The position numbers were made by a program, and so were the translations under genes. A model generated the notes under the pieces. It was not told the DNA's origin. It saw only the letters and a program-made list of their open reading frames with translations, and ran no database searches. A stretch of 64,000 nucleotides of DNA, taken from the NCBI GenBank assembly GCA_014843695.1, contig JABXNX010000064.1:1-64000 (forward strand). Direction: 5' to 3'. Of the stretch, positions 14,101-29,100 are shown piece by piece. The stretch comes from Archivesica marissinica (lineage: Eukaryota; Mollusca; Bivalvia; Venerida; Vesicomyidae). Numbering within the stretch: the stretch's first letter is position 1; each line of letters opens with the position of its first letter.

Positions 14101-17100
14101 ATGGACTGGTCCATGATATTCATAAACCAATAAATGAATCAGAAAATCACATTTGGACAAGTTCATTTATCAAAATGGGTAATTATGTCTAAAAATAGTC
14201 ATATCACTGGCAAAAAGTGCAGATCCTGATGAGTCGGCTCGTCACGAGCCGGCTCATCTGAATCTACACTCTTTGTAAACCTATTTAGAGGTCTGTGGTG
14301 TTGAAAGGGTTAAATTTATAATTTAATCTGGGCTGTCCGATTAGCCCAGTGGTTAGCGTGCTCGCTTCTCACCAATGCAACCCAGGTTCGAACCTCGGAC
14401 GGTGGTCGCCAGATCGAACAGGTTGGGTTTTCTCCGGGTACTCCGGTTTCCTCCCACACGAATGACCACCTATATGCTTTCATCCGTGCCAATGAGAGTG
14501 ATTAATATAAGTTTTAAAATGTAAATCTATAGTCATATAAAGTATACAATGCTACAATATTCCATGATCATATACACATCATGTCCTGCAACCAGTACAC
14601 ACCAGTACTATTGGATACTGTATACTGACCCAACTATATGATCTTTTACATAATGGTATATATAATATAGCAATTACGCACAGTTATAAATGCGTATGTT
14701 TTCTATATGTTTGTGCTAGCATACATACTATTTATGTTATATTATGTGTGTTCTCATGTGATTGGAAAGTTGAATGGAATTTAATAATGAATCTATGTAT
14801 ATGTCATGTAATATTAATCTACATGTAAGCTCTAAATTAAATAAATGGATGCGTTCTGATTTACAAATATGACCACATGTAAAATTAAATTTATAATACT
14901 TAACTTTTAGTAATGACTATGGGTACGAAGTGTTTATTGATCGGCCATGTTATACAACTATACAACTTTGCAACAACTTCAATTTTGTATGTTTGGTTTT
15001 GTGTTTTGTTGCGTCTTTTCACTTTCTCCTTGTTTGTTAGAAATAAAGAACTATTTTGCTTTAATTATAAGACACATATCAGATGAATATTACATGTATT
15101 TACACATAAATATAAATGGCTATGATTGTGGGAGCTCATTTGTATAAAATGTATGCTTTATGTTTGCACTGTTCGCTAACTGTATATAATATGTATGTAT
15201 GTCCTCATGGGCTTGAAAGCCTACTGGAATTTAATAAAATAAACTATCAAACTATAATATAAGGATGGGACCGAATATCCAAATACCTGGCTGAATATTC
15301 GAATCCTATTTCGGTATTCGTATACAAAAAAAAATTTAACAAAATTTTAATTTCAGTTTTTGTTTTAATATTGGTTATTTCTAGTTATTTCAATCCATAA
15401 AGTCCACTGATTCCCACCTCGGGTGTTTGTTCAAGAGCAAAAACTTGGCCACCTGTTCACAATCTCAGGCGTCTTGACACTTTTTACAAGGTGTTGTTTT
15501 AGAAACTTGGCTTTTACAACTTTTAATGGGGCCAATTACACATGCAAATCAATCGGTACATTTGTATGCTTGTGTTCATTAAACAATAGAAACAGTCCGT
15601 TCTTATTCCATGTCAATAGAAGCCAATTTCACGAGGTATAAAATACACGAGTGTGAATAGATGTCCGCTTGGAAAACGTTAGAATTTGATGAATATTTTC
15701 GACCACTTTCAAATACTATTCGAATACCACTTTCGATTACTATTCAAATACTATTCGAATACCACTTTCAAATACTATTCAAATACCACTTTCAAATACT
15801 ATTCAAATACCACTTTCAAATACTATTCGAATACCACTTTCAAATACTATTCGAATACCACTTTCAAATACTATTCGAATACCACTTTCAAATACTGTTC
15901 AAATACCACTTTCGAGTTACTATTCGAATAATACTTTCAAATACTATTCGAATACCATTTAGATATTCGGTCCCATCCCTAATAAAATTACAATAAAGAA
16001 ACATAATATATGTGTCACGCATCCATCATGCAACACTTACTGATTAACATAATATATATCTTGTCTTATAATAAACTAAAGTATATAATATATTGGAGAA
16101 TAACTATTTCAGATACGTTATTATTACTGGAATAAATAATGTAAGTTATATGTACAATAACTGACTTAAGTATACCTTGTCTAAAATAAATTATATACTA
16201 GTGCATTTGGTATATAACATAATACAGAAATAATTATTCAAAATAAACTTTGTGTAAATAATCCAACGATACTGCCCGCATTGGAACTTCCATTATTAAA
16301 TTTATGGGGGGTGAGACGTGAAAGGTCAGTAGCAAACTATATTTAATATATAACTAATTTATTGCATTGACCGCCTTTAATTAAATAATATTGGAATTAT
16401 TGTATTGATTCAGAATTTTAAAAGTGTTTGTTTTCTGAACATATTTTAGCCGAATAAATCGGCGTCTTAATGTAAAGTTAGAGGATTACTGCTGGCAGGA
16501 AGACTCTGTCAGTATCTTTTTGGTATTTAAACTTCCTTTGCTCCCATTTTCGTCGATGTCCTATTCCTATTTTCAAACTCGTTTGTCACCTGGCTCTTGC
16601 CACCAATGTGGCACAGGCTACAGTCAAGTTCGCTTATTGTCGGTAAAATACTACTACGTTCTTGGGTTCTTCAAATTTGACATACATGTATCCGCCCAGA
16701 TTCAAAGCCAATTATCTACCGTTAAATATCTCACACATAAGCTATCGATCGCACAACATTACACACTTACCGATTAATACACTTTACACAACAGTTATTT
16801 CAATCCATAAAGTCCACTGATTCCCACCTCGGGTGTTTGTTCAAGAGCAAAAACTTGGCCACCTGTTCACAATCTCAGGCGTCTTGACACTTTTTACAAG
16901 GTGTTGTTTTAGAAACTTGGCTTTTACAACTTTTAATGGGGCCAATTACACATGCAAATCAATCGGTACATTTGTATGCTTGTGTTCATTAAACAATAGA
17001 AACAGTCCGTTCTTATTCCATGTCAATAGAAGCCAATTTCACGAGGTATAAAATACACGAGTGTGAATAGATGTCCGCTTGGAAAACGTTAGAATTTGAT

Positions 17101-20100
17101 GAATATTTTCGACCACTTTCAAATACTATTCGAATACCACTTTCGATTACTATTCAAATACTATTCGAATACCACTTTCAAATACTATTCAAATACCACT
17201 TTCAAATACTATTCAAATACCACTTTCAAATACTATTCGAATACCACTTTCAAATACTATTCGAATACCACTTTCAAATACTATTCGAATACCACTTTCA
17301 AATACTGTTCAAATACCACTTTCGAGTTACTATTCGAATAATACTTTCAAATACTATTCGAATACCATTTAGATATTCGGTCCCATCCCTAATAAAATTA
17401 CAATAAAGAAACATAATATATGTGTCACGCATCCATCATGCAACACTTACTGATTAACATAATATATATCTTGTCTTATAATAAACTAAAGTATATAATA
17501 TATTGGAGAATAACTATTTCAGATACGTTATTATTACTGGAATAAATAATGTAAGTTATATGTACAATAACTGACTTAAGTATACCTTGTCTAAAATAAA
17601 TTATATACTAGTGCATTTGGTATATAACATAATACAGAAATAATTATTCAAAATAAACTTTGTGTAAATAATCCAACGATACTGCCCGCATTGGAACTTC
17701 CATTATTAAATTTATGGGGGGTGAGACGTGAAAGGTCAGTAGCAAACTATATTTAATATATAACTAATTTATTGCATTGACCGCCTTTAATTAAATAATA
17801 TTGGAATTATTGTATTGATTCAGAATTTTAAAAGTGTTTGTTTTCTGAACATATTTTAGCCGAATAAATCGGCGTCATAATGTAAAGTTAGAGGATTACT
17901 GCTGGCAGGAAGACTCTGTCAGTATCTTTTTGGTATTTAAACTTCCTTTGCTCCCATTTTCGTCGATGTCCTATTCCTATTTTCAAACTCGTTTGTCACC
18001 TGGCTCTTGCCACCAATGTGGCACAGGCTACAGTCAAGTTCGCTTATTGTCGGTAAAATACTACTACGTTCTTGGGTTCTTCAAATTTGACATACATGTA
18101 TCCGCCCAGATTCAAAGCCAATTATCTACCGTTAAATATCTCACACATAAGTTATCGATCGCACAACATTACACACTTACCGATTAATACACTTTACACA
18201 ACAGTTATCGATAAACACGTATCGCACAACAGTTACTGATTAACACATACGACACAACGGTTACCAATTAATAAATACCACACAACAGTTTCCGATTAAT
18301 ATATACGACACAACAGATACCAATTAATACATCTTACACAACAGTTACTGATTAATAAATACCACAGAACAATTATCGATTATTCTAATACGACCCAGCT
18401 AATAACATACATACTTGTAGAGTAAAATCTACCTCGGGTTATTCTGCGATATACCTACTTTGAACTATGCTGCGCGTGCACCGTGTTTTGGCTATTCCAT
18501 TTATACAATGCGTGTAAAGTTTTATGAATGAAAGTCATGTGATGTTTGTAAATACTACCGTGGGAATTCGTGGAAGTGAGCTATTTTTAGAATCAGATAA
18601 TCTCTTGTCCGTCTTGTTTTTCTGTTAAGTAACGTTTCAGTTACTATTCTGTACAGTTTTATTTGACAAAATAAATAAAATTATTGATCAGTTACAACTT
18701 TTGTTCATTTATGCACTAGATTGATATTTTCCATAAAAAATAACGTCATCACCTCTTACGCGGGAGGACATTTCGAAAGCCAAATGCAGCGGAGTAGCAT
18801 GGCGTTTGAAGAAAATACTCCTTTGATACTTATTATCTCTTAAATATATATCGCACAGCATTTACTAATTAACACATCTCGCATAACAGTAAATGATTAA
18901 CACATCACACAACAGTTTCTCATCTTGAAAACGCACATATCACACAAGAATTACCGATTAACACATCGATCACAAGAATTACCGATTAACACATCGATCA
19001 CAATAATTTCCAATTAACACATCAAACACAGTAATTAACGATTAACGCATACTACATAACAGTTAACGATTAAACCATAGTAAGCAACAGTTATCGATTA
19101 ACACATATGACTGTTGTAACAGTTACTGATTAACATATCTCGCACAACATTTTCTGATTAACACAAACCACACAACAGTTATTGATTAACACAAACCACA
19201 CAACAGTTACTGATTAACACAAACCACACAACAATTACCGATTAACACATCTCAACCAACAGTTACTGATTAACACAAACCACACAACAGTTACTGATTA
19301 ACACAAACCACACAACAGTTACTGATTAACACAAACCACACAACAGTTACTGATTAACATATATCTTTGCTACAGTTAACTGTTACCGATTAACACATAC
19401 CATAAATAGTTAATGATTAAAAACATCTCTTTGTCTTATTCCATAGCATACAATTCAAGAATCGCCAAATTGCGCAACATTTCAGATTACATTAGAACGT
19501 TGACGTAAGGGTTAGGAGATTACTGAATAAGATATTGTGTGATATTAGTAGAGACCGCCTCGACAGAGAGAGATAGCTAACATGCAATATCTGGCAGCTG
19601 TCATGGAAACTGAATCAGCTGATCTTGACTTCCTTTGGAACCTTTCCCTTTGGTGGAGTTGCTGAATGGTTACGGTTAAAACAGATCTATTGAATAGCTA
19701 TTATTGGTGGAGGAAGACCCCGGGTGCACCTGGGAGCAGTATTTCACACAACGATGGGTACACCTGGGTATAACCACCGACCTACCGAAAGCCTGCTTGA
19801 TAGCTTCCTCACATGAAGTAAGACAAGTGGGATTCGAACCTACAGCAGTGAGGTGCAAGAGATTGAAGTAAACGACTCTAACCACTAGGCCACGGAGGTC
19901 CCTGAAGTTCTAAGAGTGACCTTGACCATGAACAGACACGGCTAAAACCTGTGCTCTGCACATATTCTTGAAATGGTTACAATGTGTGCCAAGTTATTCT
20001 AAGAATTCCCACTAAAATGGTTTTGGACACAAGGATGGTTGGGCAGCCGGAGACAATTCCAGTATCCCACTCTACTTGCACAACTGGGGACAACAATATT

Positions 20101-23100
20101 ACAATATACATGGTGGTGGGTGGGGAATAAATATGGAATAAAACACATCTATTGTCTATGTATAGGATATAAGATGAAAATGATCCAATATGTAAAATAT
20201 TGGACTGTGTGAGGCGTGTAACACCGAACAGTGCCAATATTTTACACATTGGATCGTTTTCGGCTTATATTATACAACAAATTTCTACTAAGTAACAATG
20301 TTAATTTTGTAAATTTACGCATTGGATTTAATATACTACTCTGGCGTTTTGAATGCAGTCCAATATTAATAATAACGGACTGCAAGTACAAAGGTATGAC
20401 AACACAACAGTGCTTTAAAAATATATCACACAACATTGAACATATATTAAAAAACCCATCCAAATATACAACATATAATAATTTCTAATTAACAAACATA
20501 TCTTGTCTTTAATAACGACACACACATTATTACAGTGATAAGATGAAGTGAAGACAATTTCATAAAACGTCCATTCAAATAAATGTACAACATTCAGGTT
20601 GTGCAACAAAAATGCATTATACAATAACAATACAAGCATACATGTGCAAATAAACAACTACAACACACACGTTGTGCAAATACACTGCAAATACAGACAC
20701 ATTGTGCAAATACACACGCACTGTGCAAATACACACGCACTGTGCAAATACACACGCACTGTGCAAATACACACACGTTGTGCAAATACACTGCAAATAC
20801 ACACGCACTGTGCAAATACACACACATTGTGCAAATACACACGCACTGTGCAAATACACACGCACTGTGCAAATACACACGCACTGTGCAAATACACACG
20901 CACTGTGCAAATACACACGCACTGTGCAAATACACACACATTGTGCAAATACACACGCACTGTGCAAATACACACACATTGTGCAAATACACACGCACTG
21001 TGCAAATACACACACATTGTGCAAATACACACGCACTGTGCAAATACACTGCAAATACACACACGTTGTGCAAATACACACACAGTGTGCAAATACACTG
21101 CAAATACACACACACTGTGCAAATACACTGCAAATACACACACACACTGTGCAAATACACTGAAAATACACACACACTGTGCAAATACACTGCAAATACA
21201 CATACACTGTGCAAATACACTGCAAATACACATACACTGCAAATACACTGCAAATACACACACACTGCAAATACACTGCAAATACACATACACTGTGCAA
21301 ATACACTGCAAATACACACACACTGTGCAAATACACTGCAAATACACATACACTGTGCAAATACACTGCAAATACACACACATTGTGCAAATACACATGC
21401 ACTGTGCAAATACACTGCAAATACACACATACTGTGCAAATACACTGCACATACACACACACACACTGTGCAAATACACTGCAAATACACACACACTGTG
21501 CAAATACACACACACTGTGCAAATACACTGCAAATACACACACACTGTGCAAATACACTGCAAATACACACACACTGTGCAAATACACTGCAAATACACA
21601 CACACTGTGCAAATACACTGCAAATACACACACACTGTGCAAATACACACACACACTGTGCAAATACACTGCAAATACACACACACTGCAAATACACTGC
21701 AAATACACATACACTGTGCAAATACACTGCAAATACACATACACTGCAAATACACACACACTGCAAATACACTGCAAATACACATACACTGTGCAAATAC
21801 ACTGCAAATACACACACACTGTGCAAATACACTGCAAATACACTGCAAATACACATACACTGTGCAAATACACTGCAAATACACACACATTGTGCAAATA
21901 CACATGCACTGTGCAAATACACTGCAAATACACACATACTGTGCAAATACACTGCACATACACACACACTGTGCAAATACACTGCAAATACACACACACT
22001 GTGCAAATACACTGCAAATACACACACACTGTGCAAATACACTGCAAATACACTGCAAATACACTGCAAACACACACACACACCCACACACTGCAAATAC
22101 ACACACACTGTGCAAATACACTGCAAATACACACACACACACTGTGCAAATACACTGCAAATACACACACACTGCAAATACACTGCAAATACACACACAC
22201 ATTGTGCAAATACACACACACTGTGCAAATACACTGCAAATACACACACACTGTGCAAATACACACACACTGTGCAAATACACTGCAAATACACACACAC
22301 TGTGCAAATACACTGCAAATACACACACACTGTGCAAATACACTGCAAATACACACACACTGTGCAAATACACACACACACTGTGCAAATACACTGCAAA
22401 TACACACACACTGCAAATACACTGCAAATACACATACACTGTGCAAATACACTGCAAATACACATACACTGCAAATACACTGCAAATACACACACACTGC
22501 AAATACACTGCAAATACACATACACTGTGCAAATACACTGCAAATACACACACACTGTCCAAATACACTGCAAATACACACTGTCCAAATACACTGCAAA
22601 TACACACACACTGTGCAAATACACTGCAAATACACACACACTGTGCAAATACACACACACTGTCCAAATACACTGCAAATACACACTGTCCAAATACACT
22701 GCAAATACACACACATTGCAAATAAATACACACTATGCACACAAACGCACACTATGTAAACACATTTTAACTAACACAAAAGCACATGCTGCCAAATAAT
22801 AAAACCAACATGTTATACAAATGTGTAACTCATTCAGGGTTACCGCCATCGGTCGCAAATAACAAATTTTGTGGATTTTTTTTGGTATTTATTGGGTGTG
22901 GAGGGGTGGGGGGGGGGGGGTACATGTGTCCAAATATTTATCTATGAACTATGTTAGTTGGCTCCAGTTTTTTTCAATTGGCAACAGAAATGGCACAGAC
23001 AAAAATTCAAACATAGAGAACTCTGTCATTACTATGCTGGTGGAGTCAAGCGACGGCAGTTGTAATGAAATAGAGGGTTTTGTTCGATTGAACGTAAAAA

Positions 23101-26100
23101 GTTAATGTTGGGTGCTATTGTACTACTATAAATGATTAACTCTTTCAGTGCCGAATAAATTCAGAGCATGTGCAAACAACATATATCCAGATCAGCCGCG
23201 GCGTGATCAGGATCCATGTTGTTTGCTATTCGGACAGGTGCTTCAGCTCCACTGTCTGAAGAGCAATCAGCATATAGCCTGATCAGACGGCATGTTCTGT
23301 TCTGTCCGATCGGGTTCTCTACTTTTTTACAAAGTCGCTTTTATGCGACATTGGCTGTGAAAGAGTTAAATCTGTAACTATGGTGTGTGAGTGCTATAAC
23401 CTCATTCAGTACTATTGTACATGTATCTTGTACAAGATTTCACGTTTATTCAGTAGATTTCACGTTTATAAATATGTAGGTGCAGTGTCTATTACAGACA
23501 GTTTGCAACAACACCCACCCGATGTATCTTAAATATTTAATTAACTGCTCAATATTACCAAAAAGTACTATTTAAAGTATGATTTTATTTTTATTATATT
23601 GTCCTCAAAAATACCAATTTGAGTGATTTTTAGTTTTTGATAGAATTTTATCGAATATTCGAATACCTTCCCGACCGAATATTCGAATAGTAAAATAGCT
23701 ATTCGTTGCCATTCCTATTATTAAGTTATCCTGGGACTTACTCCTTAAGACTCTTAACCCATTTCATTCTGGATACATTTAAAGGCTTTTGCAAACAACA
23801 TAGATCCAGAACAGCCACAGCGTGACGCTACATGCTGATCAGGAGGATCTATGTTGTTTGCTACAGAGCCAAATGTCTTAGCAAGATCATCTGAATAGCA
23901 AACAGCATAGAGCCTGATCAGACGGAACGTTCTATAGCGGCTGATCTGGCTCTATGTTCTTTGCAAATAATGTTTGAACGGTATCCAGAATGAAATGGGT
24001 TAAATACGACCTTGTATATACAGGGTTCATTCTAGGTCAGAATTTTTGGGAGAAGTGAGAAAGTGCATGATCGCTTCCTTAAATGGTGTTCTTTAATATA
24101 CTTCTGCAAAATAGGGTTAAAATGCACAGTACAACCATTAAATATAACATTTGAATAGAAGGAGTGCTTTATGATGGGCCAGTGTATCTTATTAGACAAA
24201 ATTTTGTATGAAAATTGTAAAAACCAAAACCTTTTTTTTCTTAGGGAGAAGTGGGGCCCCCAGAGGGCGAAATCAGGGTCCCTAGGGCGACAATTTCGCC
24301 CTCTAGAATGATCCCTGTATTAACGTTAATTGATATTTAAATATATTGTTCTGCATGTTACTTTTGAAGAATGCTTTGATAGTAAAATATAAACATCAGA
24401 TTAAGAAGATGTATGCAAAATGACAAGTTTTAAGTCTTAATATTTGGACTAACTGGGACTGGTATTTTCATCTTTTCATTTTCATCATAAATTATATGTT
24501 TTTGTTTCACTTTCATAAGTGTACACCAAATTATCACTTTCACGGTTTTCACAACTATCACAAATCAGCTTATTTGCTGTCATACAAGTTTCTTTCTCAC
24601 AGTATTTACAACTTTCACAAATCAGGTTTAACACGTCAGGTTTCACACGTCAGGTTTCACACTGTCACATAGTGTTATCACTTTTACGGACCTCCATTTC
24701 TGAAGAGCACGTCCAAAGTCGAATTGATCAGTAGCTGGACCATCCTCAGAAATTCTCACCAAATCATCCAAGTTTCTATAGTTCTCGGACATTCCTAATT
24801 TAGATTGTATCTGGTTTAGTGTGGAGAGTCTGCAGTCACGCTGTACACACGACATGGGCAGTACCACGCAGCATTTGAGAAGCACGAGAATGTTAGGCAG
24901 CATCTCTCTGTACTTCTTCTCGATTTCACTCATGACCTCGACTAATGTCTTATTTTTATATCTGCCACTGACTAGTCTCTTGTACTGGCGGTACTCGGAC
25001 AGGCATGGGTCGATGTTGCCATCGATGTGTATAGAGTAGTGTCGCACCAACTCCTTCATTTCGCTTATCCCGTACTTAGCCAAAGAATGAGCAGCGATGA
25101 TGTTTACTGGAACCAGCACATGCATGGCAGATAAAATTTCAATATCCTGAAATCTGCTTTCAATATTCTCTACGACCTTGTCCACAAACTCTGGAAGGAC
25201 CTTTGCAATGATGTCTTGTTGCTGTTCGTACAACCTCAGTTCCGGATTAAATTCAAAAATCTCACCTACAGTGCCATTAACCTCATTTCCATCTAACTCG
25301 TTCTCATACTCTCTAATCACAGTTTCTTCATCAAGGTCCTCGGCTTCGTCAAACTCTTCATTCCCTATCATGGTCTCCTCAACATTATCCTCCATTTCGT
25401 CTAACTCCTCAACAGCCACATCCCTACTCACAGGTTCTATCACAGTTTTATTTTCTGATTCTGCAAGCGGTCTCACATAGCACATTTTGCCAGCTCTTTC
25501 CTCTATAAAGTCAGATAACTTGTCAACAAACACTCCTTCACACTCCACCAAATCCTTCAAAGTTTCACATGTGCTCTGTACTAATGGATTAATCATACCG
25601 AAATCTAGGGACGGACTTTGGAATGTCTTCGAGAGCCTTGTTATGAATGGAATAATATCCATCATCATGTGAGTCAGGGCAATGAACTTGTACTGACATA
25701 CCTCCTCATAAAGTCCCCTAGCGGTACATTCCTCTGCAGCTTCACATTCCAAGCACATGCACAGTGCCGGGTACGCTCTATATATGGCAGAGATGGCACT
25801 TTCCATACTAAGCCACTTGACTGAACGCAAGTCCGTGACATTCAACTCTGGCAAGTTCAATATGGACCGAATTTCGTGCAGGTGGTTAAAGCGTAATGAC
25901 GAGTTACTGAAATATCTAAACACCGACACAAGTGTCCTCGTGTAATTCTCAATGTCCTCCACATGTTCAGCTGCCTGTGACATTGCTAGTAATGTCCTAT
26001 GGCCCGCACAATGCACTCCAACTAAAGCAGGCGAGTAACCCTTCAGTTGAGCAACAACCCCAGTCTTTCGGTCAGTCATCTTTCTGCCGCCTTCAGTGCC

Positions 26101-29100
26101 AATCCCAACCATCTTCATCACATCTAAGCCTTTTGTTTCCAGTTCGTTGAGGACCATTTCCACTACGCTCTCAGCACTACCGGAATCCGCCGTGAGCTGC
26201 CTCTTCCCTAGGAAACAGTGGTCCACACCATGCGGCGTTGCATACTGGGCATGCACCAACAAACATTTGTGGTTTTCTGTAATATTACCCTCCTCAATCA
26301 CAATAGAATACACGCCCGATTTCTTGATTTGTTTTATTGTGTCCTCGAGAATCACGTCCGCAAGAGCACTCTGGAAATCGGAGACACTTTCTCTACAGCT
26401 GTATTCTGTCAGTAGGTTTCTCGGTTCTCCAACGACATTGTCTCCAATCAAGTTTATCATGTGCCTCATCTCATCTCTCGGGAGATCACGCTTGGCGATG
26501 AAGTACGCACACTTTAAGAACTGTGTGGCCGTCTCTTCATCTAGCAAGAGTTTGTTCTCCGTCGGGGTTTCCATCAGTCCAAATGCATTAAGTCTGCCAA
26601 TTGTTGCAGCGAGGTCATTCTGAGCTATAAATAGAAAACAGAAAGTTTCCTACCAAACTAAATCACTTATTAGCAGTTCTAAGAATTTCAGGCTCGTACA
26701 TCACAACGTAATCACATTTTAATACATGTTGCAAAACAAAATGCACTTACTGGAACGTCCCGATAAATCTGCTTGATGTGGCCAGTACACCGAGTTTCAT
26801 ATGAAATGGTTGAAACCTGTTGGAGATGAGCTCACTTGTCTGATACTAGTACGTTGCTTTAGTACGTTGCTTTAGTACGTTGCTTTATTGCGAAGGCGAA
26901 AATATGTTATGTTATTATGTTATATTTCGGGTTATACGCCTGCATCAGCACCATTTTGGGCTATATCGCCGGCGGGCAGTTTACCTAACAACACCTTTCC
27001 TGGGCAGGCTCCAGCGGTTAACCAGTACTTGGGTGCACCAACCTCCGTAAGAAACTGCCAACTTTTTCATATAAATCGAGAAACGGCCTAAGCGGGGCTC
27101 GAACTCGTAACTATCAGTGATGATAGGTTACAGTGGTATACAAGTCAGCGACCTTAACCACTCGACCACGGAGGCGGACATCGAAGGCGAAAATCACGAA
27201 TAAATAATCTGATCGGACCGTCACGATAAAATGTGCCAAAGTCACTCGATGTCAATGAAGAACATCAAGTTTCATTTGAATTGAAGGAAAACTGTATGAA
27301 GAGTTCAGAATTAATTGTACCACAATGTTGTGGTAGCAACGACGAAAAGGGTGGATAACTTGTCAAAGAAATCTTACCAGAACGTCCCAGTAATATGCAT
27401 GCATGTTTCCAGTGATTTACTCCAAGTTCTATTTCAATTCGATGAACGCAGTACGAGTTGAGCTGACTAGTCAGATGGAAAATACTGCCACGTTGTTGGA
27501 CCAAATAGGGAAATAACTTGAGAATAAATTACGTGACCGGGACGTTCCGATAAAATGCACCACATGGTGTCAGTGACGTATTGCAAACCAAATTTTATCA
27601 GCTTATATTAATTTGAATTGAATACAAAACTGACAAGTTAGATGTTAATAGATGAACATATGGTTAACGAAATTCTGCATCTCCAACTGCTGTTAATTAA
27701 AGTAACTAACTGCTGTTAATTAAAGTAACTAACTGCTGTTAATTAAAGTAACTAACTGCTGTTAATTAAAGTAACTAACTGCTGTTAATTAAAGTAACTT
27801 ACTGCTGTTAATTAAAGTAACTAACTGCTGTTAATTAAAGTAACTAACTGCTGTTAATTAAAGTAACTAACTGCTGTTAATTAAAGTAACGAACTGCTGT
27901 TAATTAAAGTAACTAACTGCTGTTAATTAAAGTAACTAACTGCTGTTAATTAAAGTAACTAACTGCTTATAATTAAAGTAACTAACTGCTTATAATTAAA
28001 GTAACTAACTGCTGTTAATTAAAGTAACTAACTGCTGTTAATTAAAGTAACTAACTGCTGTTAATTAAAGTAACTAACTGCTGTTAATTAAAGTAACTAA
28101 CTGCTGTTAATTAAAGTAACTAACTGCTGTTAATTAAAGTAACTAACTGCTGTTAATTAAAGTAACTAACTGCTGTTAATTAAAGTAACTAACTGCTGTT
28201 AACTAAAGTAACTAACTGCTGTTAATTAAATTAACTAACTGCTGTTAATTAAATTAACTAACTGCTGTTAATTAAAGTAACTAACTGCTGTTGCTGTTAA
28301 TTAAAGCAATTTACACGTATAAAATGTACAAACAACAATTACTGTAAGAAAGCACCTACTTGACTTAGACTTGACGAGTTGTTGGCAGTTCTCGGGGCAG
28401 TTGTGGCGCACAAAAAGGGGACTGAAGATGTATGGGCAGCACTCGAGTTTGATGCACGTGTTGCGACAGTACTCCTCCAACTGCGACTCCCTCTGACAAA
28501 CCTCCACCACCGCCTTGTACCGCTTTCCTTTATACCTATGTAAGAAAATGATGATGAAATGAATGGGATATTATTTTTACCGTTTATCACGATTCGTTCT
28601 AGTATTATTGGGCGAAGTGAGAAAGCGCGCGATTGCGTCCTTAAATGGTATTATTTAATAAATGTCAACAAAATATGGTTAAAATGCACAGTATCACCAT
28701 TAACCCATTTGATTCTGGATACTGTTCAAACAGTATTTACAAAGAACATAGAGCCAGATCAGCTGCCACGTAACGTGCAATCTGATCAGGCTCTATGCTG
28801 TTTGCTATTCAGACGATCTTGCTAAGACACTTGGTTGTGTAGCAAACAACATAGATCCTGATCAGCATGCAGCGTCACGCTGTGGCTGATCTGGATCTAT
28901 GTTGTTTGCAAAAGCCTTTAAATGTATCCAGAATGAAATGAGTTAAATACAACACGAGAATAGAAGGAATGCTTTATAATAAGCCAGTGTATCTTACTGG
29001 ACAGAATTATATATGAAAATTGTAAGAATATTTTTGTCTAGGAAATGGGGTCCCAGGGGCGCAGTAAGTTGACGTCTAGAATGAGCCATGATTTTGAGGT

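Noticed and set aside
20594..22799. Six overlapping ORFs of about 520-710 codons on both strands
   Set aside because: A CA-rich minisatellite opens all frames; composition and the same length on both strands argue against coding.
26740..26830. Upstream exon of the hAT gene ending CCA|GTAAGT
   Set aside because: The only frame that joins the hAT exon meets a TGA within about 15 codons, so coding use is not supported; a 5' UTR exon remains possible.
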